Below are positions 15,611 to 28,900 of a stretch of DNA of 64,000 nucleotides, piece by piece; position 1 is the stretch's first letter; each line of letters opens with the position of its first letter. A program made the translations under genes and the position numbers. The DNA is taken from the NCBI RefSeq assembly GCF_007421815.1, contig NZ_VLNT01000004.1:62001-126000 (forward strand). The letters are read 5' to 3'. Below the pieces are notes generated by a model that was given only the letters and a program-made list of their open reading frames with translations, ran no database searches and was not told the origin of the DNA. This DNA comes from Aeromicrobium piscarium (GTDB lineage: Bacteria > Actinomycetota > Actinomycetes > Propionibacteriales > Nocardioidaceae).

Positions 15611-17553
15611 CCGCACCCGTGCTCTGGCAGCCGCCATTGGATGGATCGAGCCGGCTGGAGGGCTTCCAGCGTTGGCTGCGGGAGACCGGCATCGTCGACA
15701 CCGGCGACTACGAGGCGCTGTGGCACTGGTCCACCACCGATCTCGACGGCTTCTGGTCGGCGGTGTGGCGCTACCTGGAGATCCCCGCCGATGGCGACCC
15801 CGCCGTGGCCCTCGCCGATGACTCGATGCCCGGCGCCCGCTGGTTCCCGGATATCACCGTGAACTACGCCGAGGCGATGCTGCGCCTGCCCGGACGCGCC
15901 GACGACGACGTGGTGGTGCTGGCCCGTTCGCAGTCGCGCGGGGACGTGGCGCTCATCGCCGCCGAGCTCCGCGATCAGGTGGCCCGGGCACGGGCGGGAC
16001 TCCTTCGTGCGGGTGTGCGGCGTGGTGATCGGGTGGCAGCGTACGCCCCTAATATCCCTGAGACCCTCGTGCTGCTGCTCGCCGCGGCGAGCATCGGGGC
16101 GATCTTCTCCTCCTGTGCCCCGGAGTTCGGCACCCAGAGTGTCATCGACCGCTGGCGGCAGACCGAACCGGTGCTGCTGCTCACCGTGGACGGCTATCGG
16201 TACGGCGCCAAGGCCATCGATCGCCGCGCCGAGGTCGAGACCATCCGCGAGGCATTGCCGAGCATCCGCACGACCGTCTGGTTGCCCTATCTCGACGCCG
16301 CGGCCACACCCCCGGATCAGTCCATCAGCTGGGCCGAGTTCACGTCGGAGACCGGACCGTTGGAGTTCGAGCGGCTGTCCTTCGACGCACCGTTGTACGT
16401 CCTGTTCTCCTCGGGCACCACCGGCCTGCCGAAGCCCATCGTGCACGGCCATGGCGGCATCACGGTCGAGCACCTGAAGGCGCTGGCGCTGCAGAACGAT
16501 CTCGGCCCGGAGGACCGCTTCTTCTGGTTCTCCACGACCGGGTGGATGATGTGGAATCTCCTCGTCTCGGGGCTGGGTGCCGGTGCCACGATCGTGATGT
16601 TCGACGGCAACCCGGGCGCTCCCGATCTCGGGGAGCTCTGGCGCATGGCCGATGATCTCGACGTCACCTATTTCGGCACCAGCGCGCCCTATCTCCTCGA
16701 ATGCCGCAAGCAGGGGCTCCACCCGGCGCGCGACCACGATCTGTCGGCGCTACGGACGATCGGGTCGACCGGTGCGCCGCTGCCGGCCGAGGGATTCTGG
16801 TGGGCGCACGAGGAGTTCGGGTCCGAGGTCCAGGTGTGCTCGTTGTCGGGCGGCACGGACACGTGCGCGGCCTTCGTCGGCTCCGCACCCACCGTGCCGG
16901 TCTACGCGGGCGAGATCTCCTGTCGCTGCCTCGGGGCGGCGGTCGAGGCCTACGACGAGGACGGCCGGCCGGTGATCGGACAGCTCGGCGAGCTCGTCAT
17001 CACCCGACCGATGCCGTCCTTCCCGATCGGCTTCTGGGGAGATGACGACGGATCGCGCTACCGCGCCGCCTATTTCGAGGACATCCCGGGCGTGTGGCGT
17101 CACGGCGACTGGATCTCGATCACCGACTACGGCAGCAGTGTCATCACCGGCCGCAGCGATGCGACGCTGAACCGGGGTGGCGTGCGCCTGGGAACCTCGG
17201 AGTTCTACGTCGTCGTCGAATCACTGCCGGAGATCGCCGACAGTCTCGTGGTACACCTGGAGGACGCCGAGGGCGGCGCCGGGCGGCTGCTGCTCTTCGT
17301 GACACTCAGCGAGGGGGCCGTGCTCGACGAGGAACTCCGCCGGCGCATCGGATCGGAGCTACGCAGCCGGCTCTCACCGCGCCACGTTCCCGATGAGATC
17401 CACCAGGTCCGGGGCACGCCGCGCACGCTGTCGGGCAAGAAGCTCGAGGTGCCGGTCAAGAAGATCCTGCGCGGCGCCCCCGTCGACAACGCCGCGGCCA
17501 AGGGCGCTCTCCAGAACCCCGAGGTCCTCGACGACTACACCGCCTTCACCTGA
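15607..17553 (+). CDS. aacS: Acetoacetyl-CoA synthetase
   Basis: 648-residue ANL-superfamily ligase that activates acetoacetate with ATP and CoA. Adenylation motifs: A3 LFSSGTTGLPKPIVHGHGG, ATPase signature STTGWMMWN, NRGGVRLGTSEFY near 520, and the catalytic lysine of the swinging domain in RTLSGKKLEVPVKK. The N-terminal LWHWSTTDLDGFW and DITVNYAEAML are typical of acetoacetyl- rather than acetyl-CoA synthetases. Start GTG at 15607 overlaps the preceding gene. A long perfect hairpin separates it from convergent asd. Confidence 0.93.
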   Translation: MTAPVLWQPPLDGSSRLEGFQRWLRETGIVDTGDYEALWHWSTTDLDGFWSAVWRYLEIPADGDPAVALADDSMPGARWFPDITVNYAEAMLRLPGRADDDVVVLARSQSRGDVALIAAELRDQVARARAGLLRAGVRRGDRVAAYAPNIPETLVLLLAAASIGAIFSSCAPEFGTQSVIDRWRQTEPVLLLTVDGYRYGAKAIDRRAEVETIREALPSIRTTVWLPYLDAAATPPDQSISWAEFTSETGPLEFERLSFDAPLYVLFSSGTTGLPKPIVHGHGGITVEHLKALALQNDLGPEDRFFWFSTTGWMMWNLLVSGLGAGATIVMFDGNPGAPDLGELWRMADDLDVTYFGTSAPYLLECRKQGLHPARDHDLSALRTIGSTGAPLPAEGFWWAHEEFGSEVQVCSLSGGTDTCAAFVGSAPTVPVYAGEISCRCLGAAVEAYDEDGRPVIGQLGELVITRPMPSFPIGFWGDDDGSRYRAAYFEDIPGVWRHGDWISITDYGSSVITGRSDATLNRGGVRLGTSEFYVVVESLPEIADSLVVHLEDAEGGAGRLLLFVTLSEGAVLDEELRRRIGSELRSRLSPRHVPDEIHQVRGTPRTLSGKKLEVPVKKILRGAPVDNAAAKGALQNPEVLDDYTAFT

Positions 17554-17584
17554 TCCCACCAACTGAAACAACTGCCGGACCCAG

Positions 17585-17650
17585 CCCAGATTTGGCCAGT
17601 TGTGGCCCGTTTTCGGTGATGAAAACGGGCCACAACTGGCCAAATTTGGG
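17585..17650. terminator. Bidirectional 30-bp hairpin terminator
   Basis: Inverted repeat of 30 bases per arm with one G·T pair, of which the inner 25 (17590–17614 against 17621–17645) are perfect; loop GGTGAT. It lies between the convergent ends of aacS and asd, with A/T-rich stretches (ATTTGG, CCAAATTT) at its base, so it can end transcription from both sides. Confidence 0.85.
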
Positions 17651-17655
17651 ACTCG

Positions 17656-19985
<2,330 letters not shown>

Positions 19986-20164
19986 GGAGGTTCCTTCGGA
20001 TCGTTGAGGAAACTGAACGCCACGCTGCGCCGCCCCTAGTCTACGCATCCGAGCGACGGGCATGATATCCGTCCCACCTCGTACGCGCGACGGGCGGCGC
20101 TGGACGGAGGATGTGACTCCGCGGCTGCCCTGGCGACCACCGAGTCACATCGTTCGTCCGAGAG

Positions 20165-20266
20165 CGACGGAGCGAGCTCCTGAACGGCTCACCCGGCGAG
20201 AAGAGGTTCAGCTTCCGACGGAGCGAGCTCCTGAACACCTCACCTGGCGAGGCCGGGTTCAGCTTC
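20165..20266. repeat. 51-bp direct repeat, two copies, in the lysC/recR gap
   Basis: Copies at 20165–20215 and 20216–20266, each starting CGACGGAGCGAGCTCCTGAAC and ending GGTTCAGCTTC; a third start (CGACGGAG) is visible at 20267 inside recR. The GAAC...GTTC ends of each unit can pair. An additional inverted repeat, GATGTGACTC (20113) and GAGTCACATC, lies just upstream. The recR stop codon is inside the second copy. Confidence 0.8.
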
Positions 20267-20858
20267 CGACGGAGGTGCGGTGTTCGAAGGCGCGGCCGAG
20301 GGTCACCTCGTCCGCATACTCGAGATCGCCGCCGACCGGCAGACCGCTCGCGAGCTTGGTGACCCGCAGGCCGAGCGGCATGAGCATGCGCATGAGATAG
20401 GTGGCCGTGGCCTCGCCCTCGAGATTGGGATCGGTGGCGATGATGACCTCGGTGACGGTGCCGTCCTGCAGTCGCCCCAGCAGTTCCTTGATGCGCAGCT
20501 GATCGGGGCCGATCCCGGCGAGAGGGCTGATCGCACCGCCGAGCACGTGATAGCGCCCCCGGAACTCGCGGGTGCGCTCGATCGCGATGACGTCCTTGCT
20601 CTCCTCGACCACGCACAGGATCGCGGGGTCGCGGCGCGGATCGGCGCAGATCCGGCACTCGGTCTCGACCGTCACGTTGAAACAGATCGCGCAGAAGTGC
20701 ACCCGCGTCTTAGCGTCCACGAGCGTGGCCGCGAGCCGCTTGACATCCTCGGGATCGGCGTCGAGCAGATGGAAGGCGATGCGCTGAGCGCTCTTGGGAC
20801 CGATGCCCGGCAACTGGCCGAGCTCTTCGATGAGGTCCTGGATCACGCTCTCGTACAC
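20259..20858 (-). CDS. recR: Recombination mediator protein RecR
   Basis: 199-residue RecFOR pathway protein that loads RecA at gaps. N-terminal helix-hairpin-helix [20 protein letters not shown], zinc finger of four cysteines (56, 59, 68 and 71, in [16 protein letters not shown]), Toprim domain [14 protein letters not shown] and the C-terminal [17 protein letters not shown]. Start GTG at 20858. The gene ends inside the 51-base direct repeat, so the last codons may have been reshaped by it. Confidence 0.96.
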   Translation of the reverse strand: MYESVIQDLIEELGQLPGIGPKSAQRIAFHLLDADPEDVKRLAATLVDAKTRVHFCAICFNVTVETECRICADPRRDPAILCVVEESKDVIAIERTREFRGRYHVLGGAISPLAGIGPDQLRIKELLGRLQDGTVTEVIIATDPNLEGEATATYLMRMLMPLGLRVTKLASGLPVGGDLEYADEVTLGRAFEHRTSVGS

Positions 20859-20969
20859 TCCGCCAGCCTAGTCGGCCGGGCCTTCGACAACAGGAGCCAC
20901 GCGGCTGACCCCCCTCAGGTCGTACCGTCGGAGTATCACCGAAGGAGTCATCATGAGCATCCCCTCCGC

Positions 20970-21983
20970 ATGCGCGCAGCCGTCAGCGGCGAGGCCGGGG
21001 AGCCGCTGACGATCGACGAGATCGACGTCCCCACCCCAGGCCCTCACGAGGCCCTCGTCCGCGTGCTCACGACCGGTGTGTGCCACACCGACCTCCATGC
21101 CGTCGAGGGAGACTGGCCCGTCCCTCCCAAACGACCGCTGGTGCCCGGCCACGAGGGCTTCGGCGAGGTGGTGGCTGTCGGAGACGAGGTCACCGACCTC
21201 GCGGTAGGCGACCGCGTCGGCAACGCCTGGCTGTGGTCGGCCTGCGGTCGATGCGAGTACTGCCGTAAAGGCTGGGAGACGCTCTGCGAGCAGCAGGAGA
21301 ACGGCGGCTATTCCGTCGACGGGTCGTTCGCGGAGTACATGCTGGTCGACGAGCGGTACGCAGCGCGCATCCCCGACGGCGTCGACCCGGTCGAGGTCGC
21401 CCCGATCCTCTGCGCGGGAGTGACGGTCTACAAGGCGCTGAAGGAGACCGAGGTGATGCCGGGCGAATGGGTCGTGATCTCCGGCATCGGCGGTCTCGGC
21501 CATGTCGCCGTGCAATACGCCATCGCGATGGGCATGCGGGTGGTCGCGGTCGACATCGACGACGAGAAGCTCGAGCTCGCACGGCGCCACGGAGCCGAGC
21601 TCGTGGTCAACGCCCGCGAAGCCGACCCGGGCCAGGCGGTGCAGGACGAGATCGGTGGGGCTCACGGCGTGCTCGTCACCGCGGTCCACCCCTCCGCCTT
21701 CGGTCAGGCAGCGGCCATGTCGCGGCGCGGTGGCACGATCGTCTTCGTCGGCCTGCCACCCGGCGACTTCCCGGCGGACATCTTCGACACCGTGCTCCGC
21801 GGGCTCACGATCCGCGGCTCGATCGTCGGCACGCGACAGGACATGGTCGAAGCGCTGGAGTTCTTCGCCGCCGGCAAGATCCGCCCCACCGTGCACACGC
21901 GGCGGCTCGATGACATCAACGAGATCTTCGAGGAGATGAAGGCCGGGCAGATCGAGGGCAGGGTCGTCCTGGAACTCGCCTGA
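20970..21983 (+). CDS. Zinc-dependent alcohol dehydrogenase (AdhP-like)
   Basis: 337-residue medium-chain dehydrogenase. Catalytic zinc ligands C38 (GVCHTDLHA), H61 (GHEG) and C148 (LCAGVTVYKA); structural zinc cysteines 92, 95, 98 and 106; NAD-binding GIGGLG at 172–177. Similarity to E. coli AdhP is clear over the whole length, including the start M-[RK]-A-A-V, which fixes ATG 20970. The only strong ribosome site (GAAGGAG, 20941–20947) is placed for an earlier ATG at 20953 in another frame. Confidence 0.9.
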   Translation: MRAAVSGEAGEPLTIDEIDVPTPGPHEALVRVLTTGVCHTDLHAVEGDWPVPPKRPLVPGHEGFGEVVAVGDEVTDLAVGDRVGNAWLWSACGRCEYCRKGWETLCEQQENGGYSVDGSFAEYMLVDERYAARIPDGVDPVEVAPILCAGVTVYKALKETEVMPGEWVVISGIGGLGHVAVQYAIAMGMRVVAVDIDDEKLELARRHGAELVVNAREADPGQAVQDEIGGAHGVLVTAVHPSAFGQAAAMSRRGGTIVFVGLPPGDFPADIFDTVLRGLTIRGSIVGTRQDMVEALEFFAAGKIRPTVHTRRLDDINEIFEEMKAGQIEGRVVLELA

Positions 21984-21987
21984 GTCG

Positions 21988-22593
21988 TCACGAGGCGATC
22001 AGACGGTCGATCTCCCGGGCCGGCCCCTGACGGGCGATGCGCTCCAGGTCCGCGAGGGTGTCGACATCGTCGCGCACACCCGGCCAGTCGCCGGCGATCT
22101 CGACGATGCCGAGATCGCGATGCGCACGAGCCGATCCCGGGCCGTAGGAGGCGATCAGCTCGGCCGGCGATGACGAGGTGAGCAGGGTGGTGCCCTCGCC
22201 GCTGCGGTCGGGCATGAAGGCGCGACGGTGGTCGCCCGCCATGTCCAGGGCCGCGCCCAGGGTGGTTGCGGTGAGAGCGGGAAGGTCAGCGGGGATCACC
22301 GCGATAGGGTGCTCCGCGCGATGCTCGGCCGCCCACGATCGGCCCCGGTCGACCGCTGCGGCCATGGTCCCCGGGTCGGCGAGTCCGATATCCGCGGCCG
22401 GATGAGCGACGCCCACGACGACGATGGTCTCCACCGTCGGGATCCGCCTCAACTCGCCGAGGACGTGGTCGGCGAACACGCGTGCGGCGCGCTCGCGGTG
22501 TGCTGGTTCCAGGGCGAGGCGGGTTTTGGCGTGGTGGAAGGGTTTGATGGGCACGATGACTGTCCACCCCGGGCCCGTTGCGGCCCGGGTCAT
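21988..22593 (-). CDS. cofC: Phospholactate/PEP guanylyltransferase CofC (FbiD)
   Basis: 201-residue nucleotidyltransferase of F420 biosynthesis; mycobacterial FbiD activates phosphoenolpyruvate with GTP, giving the side-chain donor used by CofD/FbiA. Motifs: VIVPIKPFHHAKTRL at the nucleotide site, VIPADLPALTATTL with the metal aspartate and FMPDRSGEGTTLL. It is convergent with the alcohol dehydrogenase and lies 118 bases downstream of fbiC on the same strand, across a type D repeat. Confidence 0.92.
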   Translation of the reverse strand: MTRAATGPGWTVIVPIKPFHHAKTRLALEPAHRERAARVFADHVLGELRRIPTVETIVVVGVAHPAADIGLADPGTMAAAVDRGRSWAAEHRAEHPIAVIPADLPALTATTLGAALDMAGDHRRAFMPDRSGEGTTLLTSSSPAELIASYGPGSARAHRDLGIVEIAGDWPGVRDDVDTLADLERIARQGPAREIDRLIAS

Positions 22594-22637
22594 CGGACGG
22601 TCCCCAGGGGTAGCTGGTCGACGCTATCGGTGGCCGA

Positions 22638-22688
22638 CGGGGTTGATGGTTTACCGCGGACGGGACGGAAGGGTTGATGGCCTACCGC
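22638..22688. repeat. Intergenic type D repeat units
   Basis: Two units, both in reverse orientation, at 22638–22657 and 22667–22688; the second, GGAAGGGTTGATGG then CCTACCGC, closely matches the reverse unit at 13647–13668. They lie between fbiC and cofC. A partly complementary stretch (GGTAGCTGGTCGACGC) at 22609–22624 may pair with them. Confidence 0.6.
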
Positions 22689-22711
22689 GTGGGGTGTCCT
22701 CGATGCCGGAC

Positions 22712-25207
22712 TCATGCGGGCGCTGGGGTGTAGAGGGTGGTGCGTTGGCGGGCGGGGCGGCCGGCGAGGGCCGCCATCTGCTCCAGCTCGGCGACCGACT
22801 TGCGTGAGCCATTGGTCGAGCCGGCCATCCGGCTGATGGTCTCCTCCATCAACGTGCCGCCCAGATCATTCACACCACCATCAAGGACCTGCGCGCACAA
22901 CGGCGGTCCCAGCTTGACCCAGGAACACTGAATGTTGTCGATCAGCCCATGCAACAGGATCCGCGACAACGCATGCACCGCCCGGTTGTCGCGCGCGGTC
23001 GGTCCCGGCCGGGCGACGCCGGCAAGATAGATGGGGCTGGACTGGTGCACGAACGGCAGCGGCACGAACTCGGTGAACCCACCGGTGTCACGTTGCAGAT
23101 CGGCGATGAGACGCAGGTGCGCGACCCAGTGATGCGGCTGATCGACGTGCCCGTACATCATCGTCGCGGTGGTCGGCAGCCCCAACCGGTGGGCGGTGGT
23201 GACGACCTCGATCCACTGGGCAGTGGGGAGCTTGCCCTTCGTGAGGATCCAGCGGACCTCATCGTCGAGGATCTCCGCCGCAGTCCCGGGCAGCGAGTCG
23301 ACCCCCGCCTCACGCACCGAGGTCAGGAAGTCGGTGATGGACAGGCCGGTGCGCGCGACCCCGTTCATGATCTCCATCGGACTGAACGCGTGCAGATGCA
23401 GCGACGGTGCCGCGGCCTTGACGGCCCGGGCGATCTGCTCATAGGAGGTGGCCGGCATCGCCGGATCGATCCCACCCTGCAGACACACCTCCGTGGCGCC
23501 CACCGAGACGGCCTCGACCGCCCGCGCGCCGACCTCGTCCAGGGACAGGGTGTAGGCATCGGCATCGGAGGCGCGCTGCGCGAAGGCGCAGAACCGGCAG
23601 CCGGTGTAGCAGACATTGGTGAAGTTGATGTTCCGGTTGACCACATAGGTCACGTCATCGCCGACCGCCTCGCGCCGCAGGTCGTCCGCCAGCGAGCACA
23701 CGGCGTCGAGCGCGGCGCCGTCGGCAGTCATCAACGCCAACGCCTGCCCAGCACTGAGCCCGGCAGGGTCGGCCTCGGCCGCCCGCAACGCCGCAGCCAC
23801 CTCAACCGAGCCCAGATGCTCGCCCGCGAGGGAGGGAGCGGAGCGCACCTGCTCGCGCAGCGCGGACCAGTCGCCGTAGACCTCGTCGAAATCACCGCGG
23901 CGGTCCTCGGTCCGGCCGGTGGTGTCGATCGTGGTGTGCAGATCGGTACGGCCGGAGTCCGCCCATCCGCCATCGGGCTCCTGCCACGGCCGGCCCACCA
24001 CCGGCGCGTCGGCGGCCGCGAGGCCGTCCGGTCCGGCGAGGGCATCGACGTGCCCCCGCAGCCGCGGATCGAGCCACGGCTCGCGCAGATAACCCGGATG
24101 TGCCGTCAGCCGCTCGCGGAGCGTGAACCCCTCAGACTTGCAGAGTCCGGCGAGCCGGTCGATCTGCGGCCACGGGCGCTCGGGATTCACATGATCGGGG
24201 GTCAGCGGACTGATGCCGCCGAAATCATCGACCCCCGCATCCAGCAGCCCGCGGCACTCGTCCAACTCGACGAGATTCGGGGGCGCCTGCAACCGCACCG
24301 ACGGTCCCAGCACGAGGCGGCAGGTGGCGATCGCCGCCAGATACTCCTCGACACCCAGATCATCGGCATGACGCATCGCGGTATCGGGCTTGGCGCGGAA
24401 GTTCTGCACGATCACCTCCTGGATCGCGCCGTGCTCCCGGCTGATCCGCCGCAACTCCAGGATGCTGTCGGCCCTCTCGGTCTCATCCTCGCCGATCCCG
24501 ATCAGCAGCCCGGTCGTGAACGGCACCGCCAGCCGGCCCGCGTCCTCCAGGACCCGCAGGCGCACCGCCGGATCCTTATCCGGACTCTTGTAATGCGGCT
24601 GTCCCTTCTCAGTGAGCCGGGTGCTCGTGGTCTCCAACATCATGCCCATGGACGGTGCGACCGGCTTGAGACGAGCCAGCTCCGCCCAGCTCATCACCCC
24701 GGGGTTCAGATGCGGCAGCAGCCCGGTCTCCTCCAACACCCGGATCGCCATCGCCCGCACGTACTCCAGCGTCGAGTCGTATCCCGCCTCCTCGAGCCAC
24801 TGCTGCGCCTCCGGCCAGCGGTCCTCGGGGCGGTCACCCAGAGTGAACAGCGCCTCCTTACAGCCCAGCTCAGCACCCCGGCGCGCGATCTCCACGACCT
24901 CATCAGGCGACAGGAAGACCGACTCGCCCTTGGCGGCGAGCACGGCCGGCGACTCCACGAAGGTGCAATAGTGGCATCGATCGCGGCAGAGCTTGGTCAG
25001 CGGGATGAACACCTTGCGCGAGTAGGTGACGATGCCCGCGCGACCGGCATCAGCCAGACCCGCATCACGCACCCGGCGCGCCGCGGCCATCAACCGCTCC
25101 AGCTCCGTGCCCCGCGCCCCGAACAACGCCGCAATCTCATCGCGGCTCAGGGTCTTGGCCGCCTCGGCACGCGCGACCGCTCGCGTGACCTCCCGCTGCG
25201 TGGGCAT
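22712..25207 (-). CDS. fbiC: FO synthase (7,8-didemethyl-8-hydroxy-5-deazariboflavin synthase)
   Basis: 831-residue fusion of the two radical-SAM enzymes CofG and CofH, which join tyrosine and the flavin precursor into FO, the F420 chromophore. CxxxCxxC cluster motifs occur at C74/C78/C81 (CRDRCHYC) and C533/C537/C540 (CYTGCRFC). Start ATG 25207 has a strong GAGGAGG site. It sits 27 bases after npdG in the same direction, so synthesis of F420 and its reduction appear co-transcribed. Confidence 0.97.
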   Translation of the reverse strand: MPTQREVTRAVARAEAAKTLSRDEIAALFGARGTELERLMAAARRVRDAGLADAGRAGIVTYSRKVFIPLTKLCRDRCHYCTFVESPAVLAAKGESVFLSPDEVVEIARRGAELGCKEALFTLGDRPEDRWPEAQQWLEEAGYDSTLEYVRAMAIRVLEETGLLPHLNPGVMSWAELARLKPVAPSMGMMLETTSTRLTEKGQPHYKSPDKDPAVRLRVLEDAGRLAVPFTTGLLIGIGEDETERADSILELRRISREHGAIQEVIVQNFRAKPDTAMRHADDLGVEEYLAAIATCRLVLGPSVRLQAPPNLVELDECRGLLDAGVDDFGGISPLTPDHVNPERPWPQIDRLAGLCKSEGFTLRERLTAHPGYLREPWLDPRLRGHVDALAGPDGLAAADAPVVGRPWQEPDGGWADSGRTDLHTTIDTTGRTEDRRGDFDEVYGDWSALREQVRSAPSLAGEHLGSVEVAAALRAAEADPAGLSAGQALALMTADGAALDAVCSLADDLRREAVGDDVTYVVNRNINFTNVCYTGCRFCAFAQRASDADAYTLSLDEVGARAVEAVSVGATEVCLQGGIDPAMPATSYEQIARAVKAAAPSLHLHAFSPMEIMNGVARTGLSITDFLTSVREAGVDSLPGTAAEILDDEVRWILTKGKLPTAQWIEVVTTAHRLGLPTTATMMYGHVDQPHHWVAHLRLIADLQRDTGGFTEFVPLPFVHQSSPIYLAGVARPGPTARDNRAVHALSRILLHGLIDNIQCSWVKLGPPLCAQVLDGGVNDLGGTLMEETISRMAGSTNGSRKSVAELEQMAALAGRPARQRTTLYTPAPA

Positions 25208-25234
25208 CGCCGCCTCCTCCTCGAAATCGGGTGT

Positions 25235-25894
25235 TTAGACCTGGATGCCGGTGATGGCGATGCCCGAGCGGGTCTTGTAGCGCTTATTCATCGAGATCAG
25301 CACCGCGGTCAACGGCTCCAGCTGACGCGCCAACCGCAGAGCACCGGCATCGATCCCCGGCTTACCCGTCACCGCGGTCGCCAGACCCGCCACCAACTCC
25401 TTCGCCTCCACATCATCACCACACACCAGCACATCCTCATGGCTCAGCGCATCCGGCGTCTTCCACAACGAGAGCGCCGCGACATGATGGAACGCTCCCA
25501 CCACCCACGCCGAGGGCACCAGCCGCTGCGCCTCCTGCGCCGCCGACTCCTCCAACACCAGCCCATACGGACCGCCACCATCGAAGCCCAGCGGATTGAC
25601 GCAGCTGATCACCACCTTGCCCGCCAACGCGTCCGCCAGACCCGTCACCAACTCACCATGGCCATCCCACGGCACCGCCAACAACACCACATCAGCAGCA
25701 GCCGCTACCGCAGCATTCTCACCACCCGCCACCGCCACCCCGGCCCGCTCGGCGATCTCATCGGCCTTCTCCTTCGCCCGACCCGCATCACGCGACCCGA
25801 CCACCACCTCATGACCCGCCAACGCGAACCGATACGCCAGCCCACGCCCCTGCGGACCCGTACCACCCACCACAGCAATGCGATATTTCGTCAT
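25235..25894 (-). CDS. npdG: NADPH:F420 oxidoreductase (Fno/NpdG)
   Basis: 219-residue Rossmann enzyme that transfers hydride between NADP(H) and F420. It has GGTGPQGRGLAYRFALAGHEV, then VVGSRDAGRAKEKA (NADP phosphate site), VLLAVPWDGHGELV and GAFHHVAALSLW, all family hallmarks. ATG 25894 was chosen with GGGAG upstream; the next in-frame ATG, at 25915, lacks one. It lies 36 bases downstream of the molybdenum hydroxylase gene and 27 upstream of fbiC. NpdG supplies F420H2 in nitrophenol degradation clusters of rhodococci. Confidence 0.93.
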   Translation of the reverse strand: MTKYRIAVVGGTGPQGRGLAYRFALAGHEVVVGSRDAGRAKEKADEIAERAGVAVAGGENAAVAAAADVVLLAVPWDGHGELVTGLADALAGKVVISCVNPLGFDGGGPYGLVLEESAAQEAQRLVPSAWVVGAFHHVAALSLWKTPDALSHEDVLVCGDDVEAKELVAGLATAVTGKPGIDAGALRLARQLEPLTAVLISMNKRYKTRSGIAITGIQV

Positions 25895-25930
25895 GTACTC
25901 CCACTCACCTTTCACGTCGTCGCCGCGAGC

Positions 25931-28900
25931 TCAGCAGAGCGCGGCATCCTCAGAGCCTCGCCACCCGGGCGGCCAGCCCTGCTCGAGTGCCTGTTCGGCG
26001 AGCCCGGCGACCGCATCGAGTTTCCAGCCGTTGCGCGGAAGCGGGTGGGCGATCCGGTCCAGCTCCGCATCCAGCTCCGCTCGCAACCTCAACCTCGAGA
26101 CGACCGTTCCCTCCAGTGCTCTCTCGGTCTCCCGCGCCCGCCACGGCGTGGGCGCGACAGCGCCCAGCACGATCCGCACATCACGGAGTCGACCCTCCTT
26201 TCCGAGGGCTGTGATCGTGGCCGAGGCCGTGGCGAAATCGCCGTGGTAAAGCGAGAGCTTGGCGAACCCTCCCTGCCTGTCCAGATCCTCCGCGCCAATC
26301 ACGATCTCGAGGATCACCTCGCCCGGCTCCAGGCTGAGCTCACCCGGTCCCGAGTAGAGTTCGCCGATCCGGAGGGTACGTCGGCCGCCGGTGCGTCCCA
26401 CGACCACCTCGGCATCGACGGAGGCGAGCACAGTCCCCAGGTCGGACGGGGTGACCGCCTGACAGCGGTGACCGTCGATGACAGCGTGCTGGAATCTATG
26501 ATCACCTTCCACAGCGTAACAGGGGCTCGTCGCCCCGTTGCGCTTGTAACAGGCGAAGCCATTGCGGAAGAACCAGCATCGCTTCTCCTGAGCCAGATTC
26601 CCGCCCACCGTGGCGGTGTTCCTGATCTGCGGCGAGGCGATCGAGTCGATCGCCTCGGACACGAAGGGTAGTCGGTCTCGCAGGTGGTCGGCGAGCTCCG
26701 CCAGTGTGACCGCGGCGCCGATCCGCAACGCTCCGCGCTCGTCGACCGTGATCACTCGGCGGGCCGGAATGCCGATGGTCGAGATCAGCACGGGGGCCGG
26801 GCGCGCCTCGCTGCGGCGCGCCACCAGCGCATCGGTCATGCCGCCCACCGGGCGAGCGTCCCGTCCCAGCTGCGAGGTCAACTCATCGTCCGTCCGGGCG
26901 CGGATGATCCGCGGCTCCTCCGCAGGAGTGGAACCTCGATGACCGACGCCGCGTCCGAGCTTGGTGCCGTAGCGATGCAGGATCGTGTGCAGGCCGAGCG
27001 GATAGAGGGCTCGAATGCCGGAGACCCACCATCGCGAAGGACGGCGCCAGAGTCGATGACGTCGCCGGCGACCCTCCTGCTGCGCGAGCGCGGTCAGGAT
27101 CTTGTCGGGCGTGATCGGCAGATCGGTGATCCGCACGCCCACCGCGTCGTAGACGGCATTGGCGATCGCGGCACCGGGCGGGATGATGGACATCTCGCCG
27201 ACGCTCTTCGCCCCATAGGGACCGGCAGGATCGCTGCCGTTGACGATGACCGGCCGTACCGACGGCAGATCAGCCGATCTCGGCATCGCATAGTGCAGGT
27301 ACGACGTGTTGACGATCCGACCGCCCTCGCGGATCAGTTCCTCGCCCAATGCAGCACCCAGGCCCATCACCGCGCCGCCGACGATCTGCCCCTCGGTCGC
27401 CGTCGGGTTGATCGCCGTGCCGACATCATGGGCCGCCACATAGTCGATCACCGACACCTTGCCGGTGCGCCGGTCGACGTCGACCACGGCACCGTGGGCG
27501 GCGAAGGCATAGGAGGGAGAGAGATTGAACCGGTCCTTACCCGGTGTGATCATCTCCGTGCCTTCCAGGAGATAGCTCGTCTCATGGCTGAGACAGCCAT
27601 CCACTGCGTCATCGCTCAACTCGACCAGATCGCCGAGATCCACGGCGTCGTTCTCGGACACCGCGCGCCCGTCGCGGAGCTCTACCGCATCGGTACCGAG
27701 CTTCTGCGCGGCCACCGCTCGCAGCATGTCCGCCATCTCGCGTGCCGCCTTGCCGACCGACGAACCCGTCATATGGGTCCCCCGGGACGACCACGCGCCC
27801 AACTCGAACGGTGTCCTCTCGCTGTCCATCGAGACCACGTCGACATCGCTCACTGCGATGCCGAGCTCGCTGGCGGCCACCTGAGCGAGGATCGTGTTCT
27901 GGCCGGTGCCCGCGTCCGCACTGCCATGACGCACGCGCACCCGGCCGTCGCTGAACACGTCGATGGCCGCATCGCTGCGATTGGCCTGCTCATAGGCGAA
28001 CGCCCCGCTGCCGTGCATGCCGGCAGCCACACCGACTCCCCGGTCCGGTATCCGCTCGGCCTTCCGCTCGTCCCAGCGCAGTTCCATGCGCACCGACTCC
28101 AGGCAGTCACCCAGTCTCGATGTCGTCACCTCGTATCCGCACAAGGTCGGCGCGAACTCGGGCCCGGTATTGCGGAGTCGCAGGTCGAGCGGATCGACGC
28201 CGAGGCGCTCGGCCAGCTCGTCGACCTGGGACTCCACCGCCAAGGAGACCTGCGGCGTGCCGTAGCCGCGGAACTGTCCCCCCGGCTGGGTGGCCGTGTC
28301 GACGAGCCGCGATGTCAAGGACACCCCGTCGGGACGGTACATCGACCCGAGCGTGATCAGGCCGACCCGCATCACCGAGGAGCCCATGTGATTGTAGGAG
28401 CCGTTGTCGACGAGCAGGTCTGCCTCGAACAGTCGGATGATCCCGTCACGATCAGCCGAGGTCGTCAGAGTCGTCTCGAAGCGATGCCGCGGCTTGTTCG
28501 CTCCGAACTCCTCGTCTCGGGTGAGCTCGACGAGGACCGGTCGGCCCGCCTTCCGCGAGAGGGCCGCCGCCAGCACCTCGTGCTCGGAGGCCTTGGATTT
28601 GGATCCGAAACCGCCGCCCACCGCCACCTCGCGGCAGATCACCTGTTCGTGGGCGATACCGAGCAGATGGGAGACCTCCTTGGCGATGAACCACGGTGCC
28701 TGCGTCGAGGTCCACAGTTCGACGCAGCCGCGCTCGGCATTCCAGCTCGCCAGCGTGGTGTTGGTCTCCATACACGCATGCGAGACGCTCGGGTACACAT
28801 AGCGGCCGTGCACGCTGACGACACCGGCCCGACGTCCGGCCTCCACGTCGCCCCAGTCGATCGCCGACAACACGGAGACATTGGGTTCGCCGCTCGTGCG

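Noticed and set aside
19986-20164. Lysine riboswitch upstream of lysC
   Set aside because: The gap contains only simple inverted and direct repeats; no conserved lysine-aptamer segments could be recognised.
20280-20969. N-terminal extension of the alcohol dehydrogenase frame
   Set aside because: It runs antisense through recR and has no similarity; the family start is at 20970.
22949-26671. A 1240-codon open frame on the plus strand
   Set aside because: It is antisense to fbiC, npdG and the Mo-hydroxylase, which all have clear motifs; high GC leaves long empty antisense frames. Its translation is low-complexity and matches no family.
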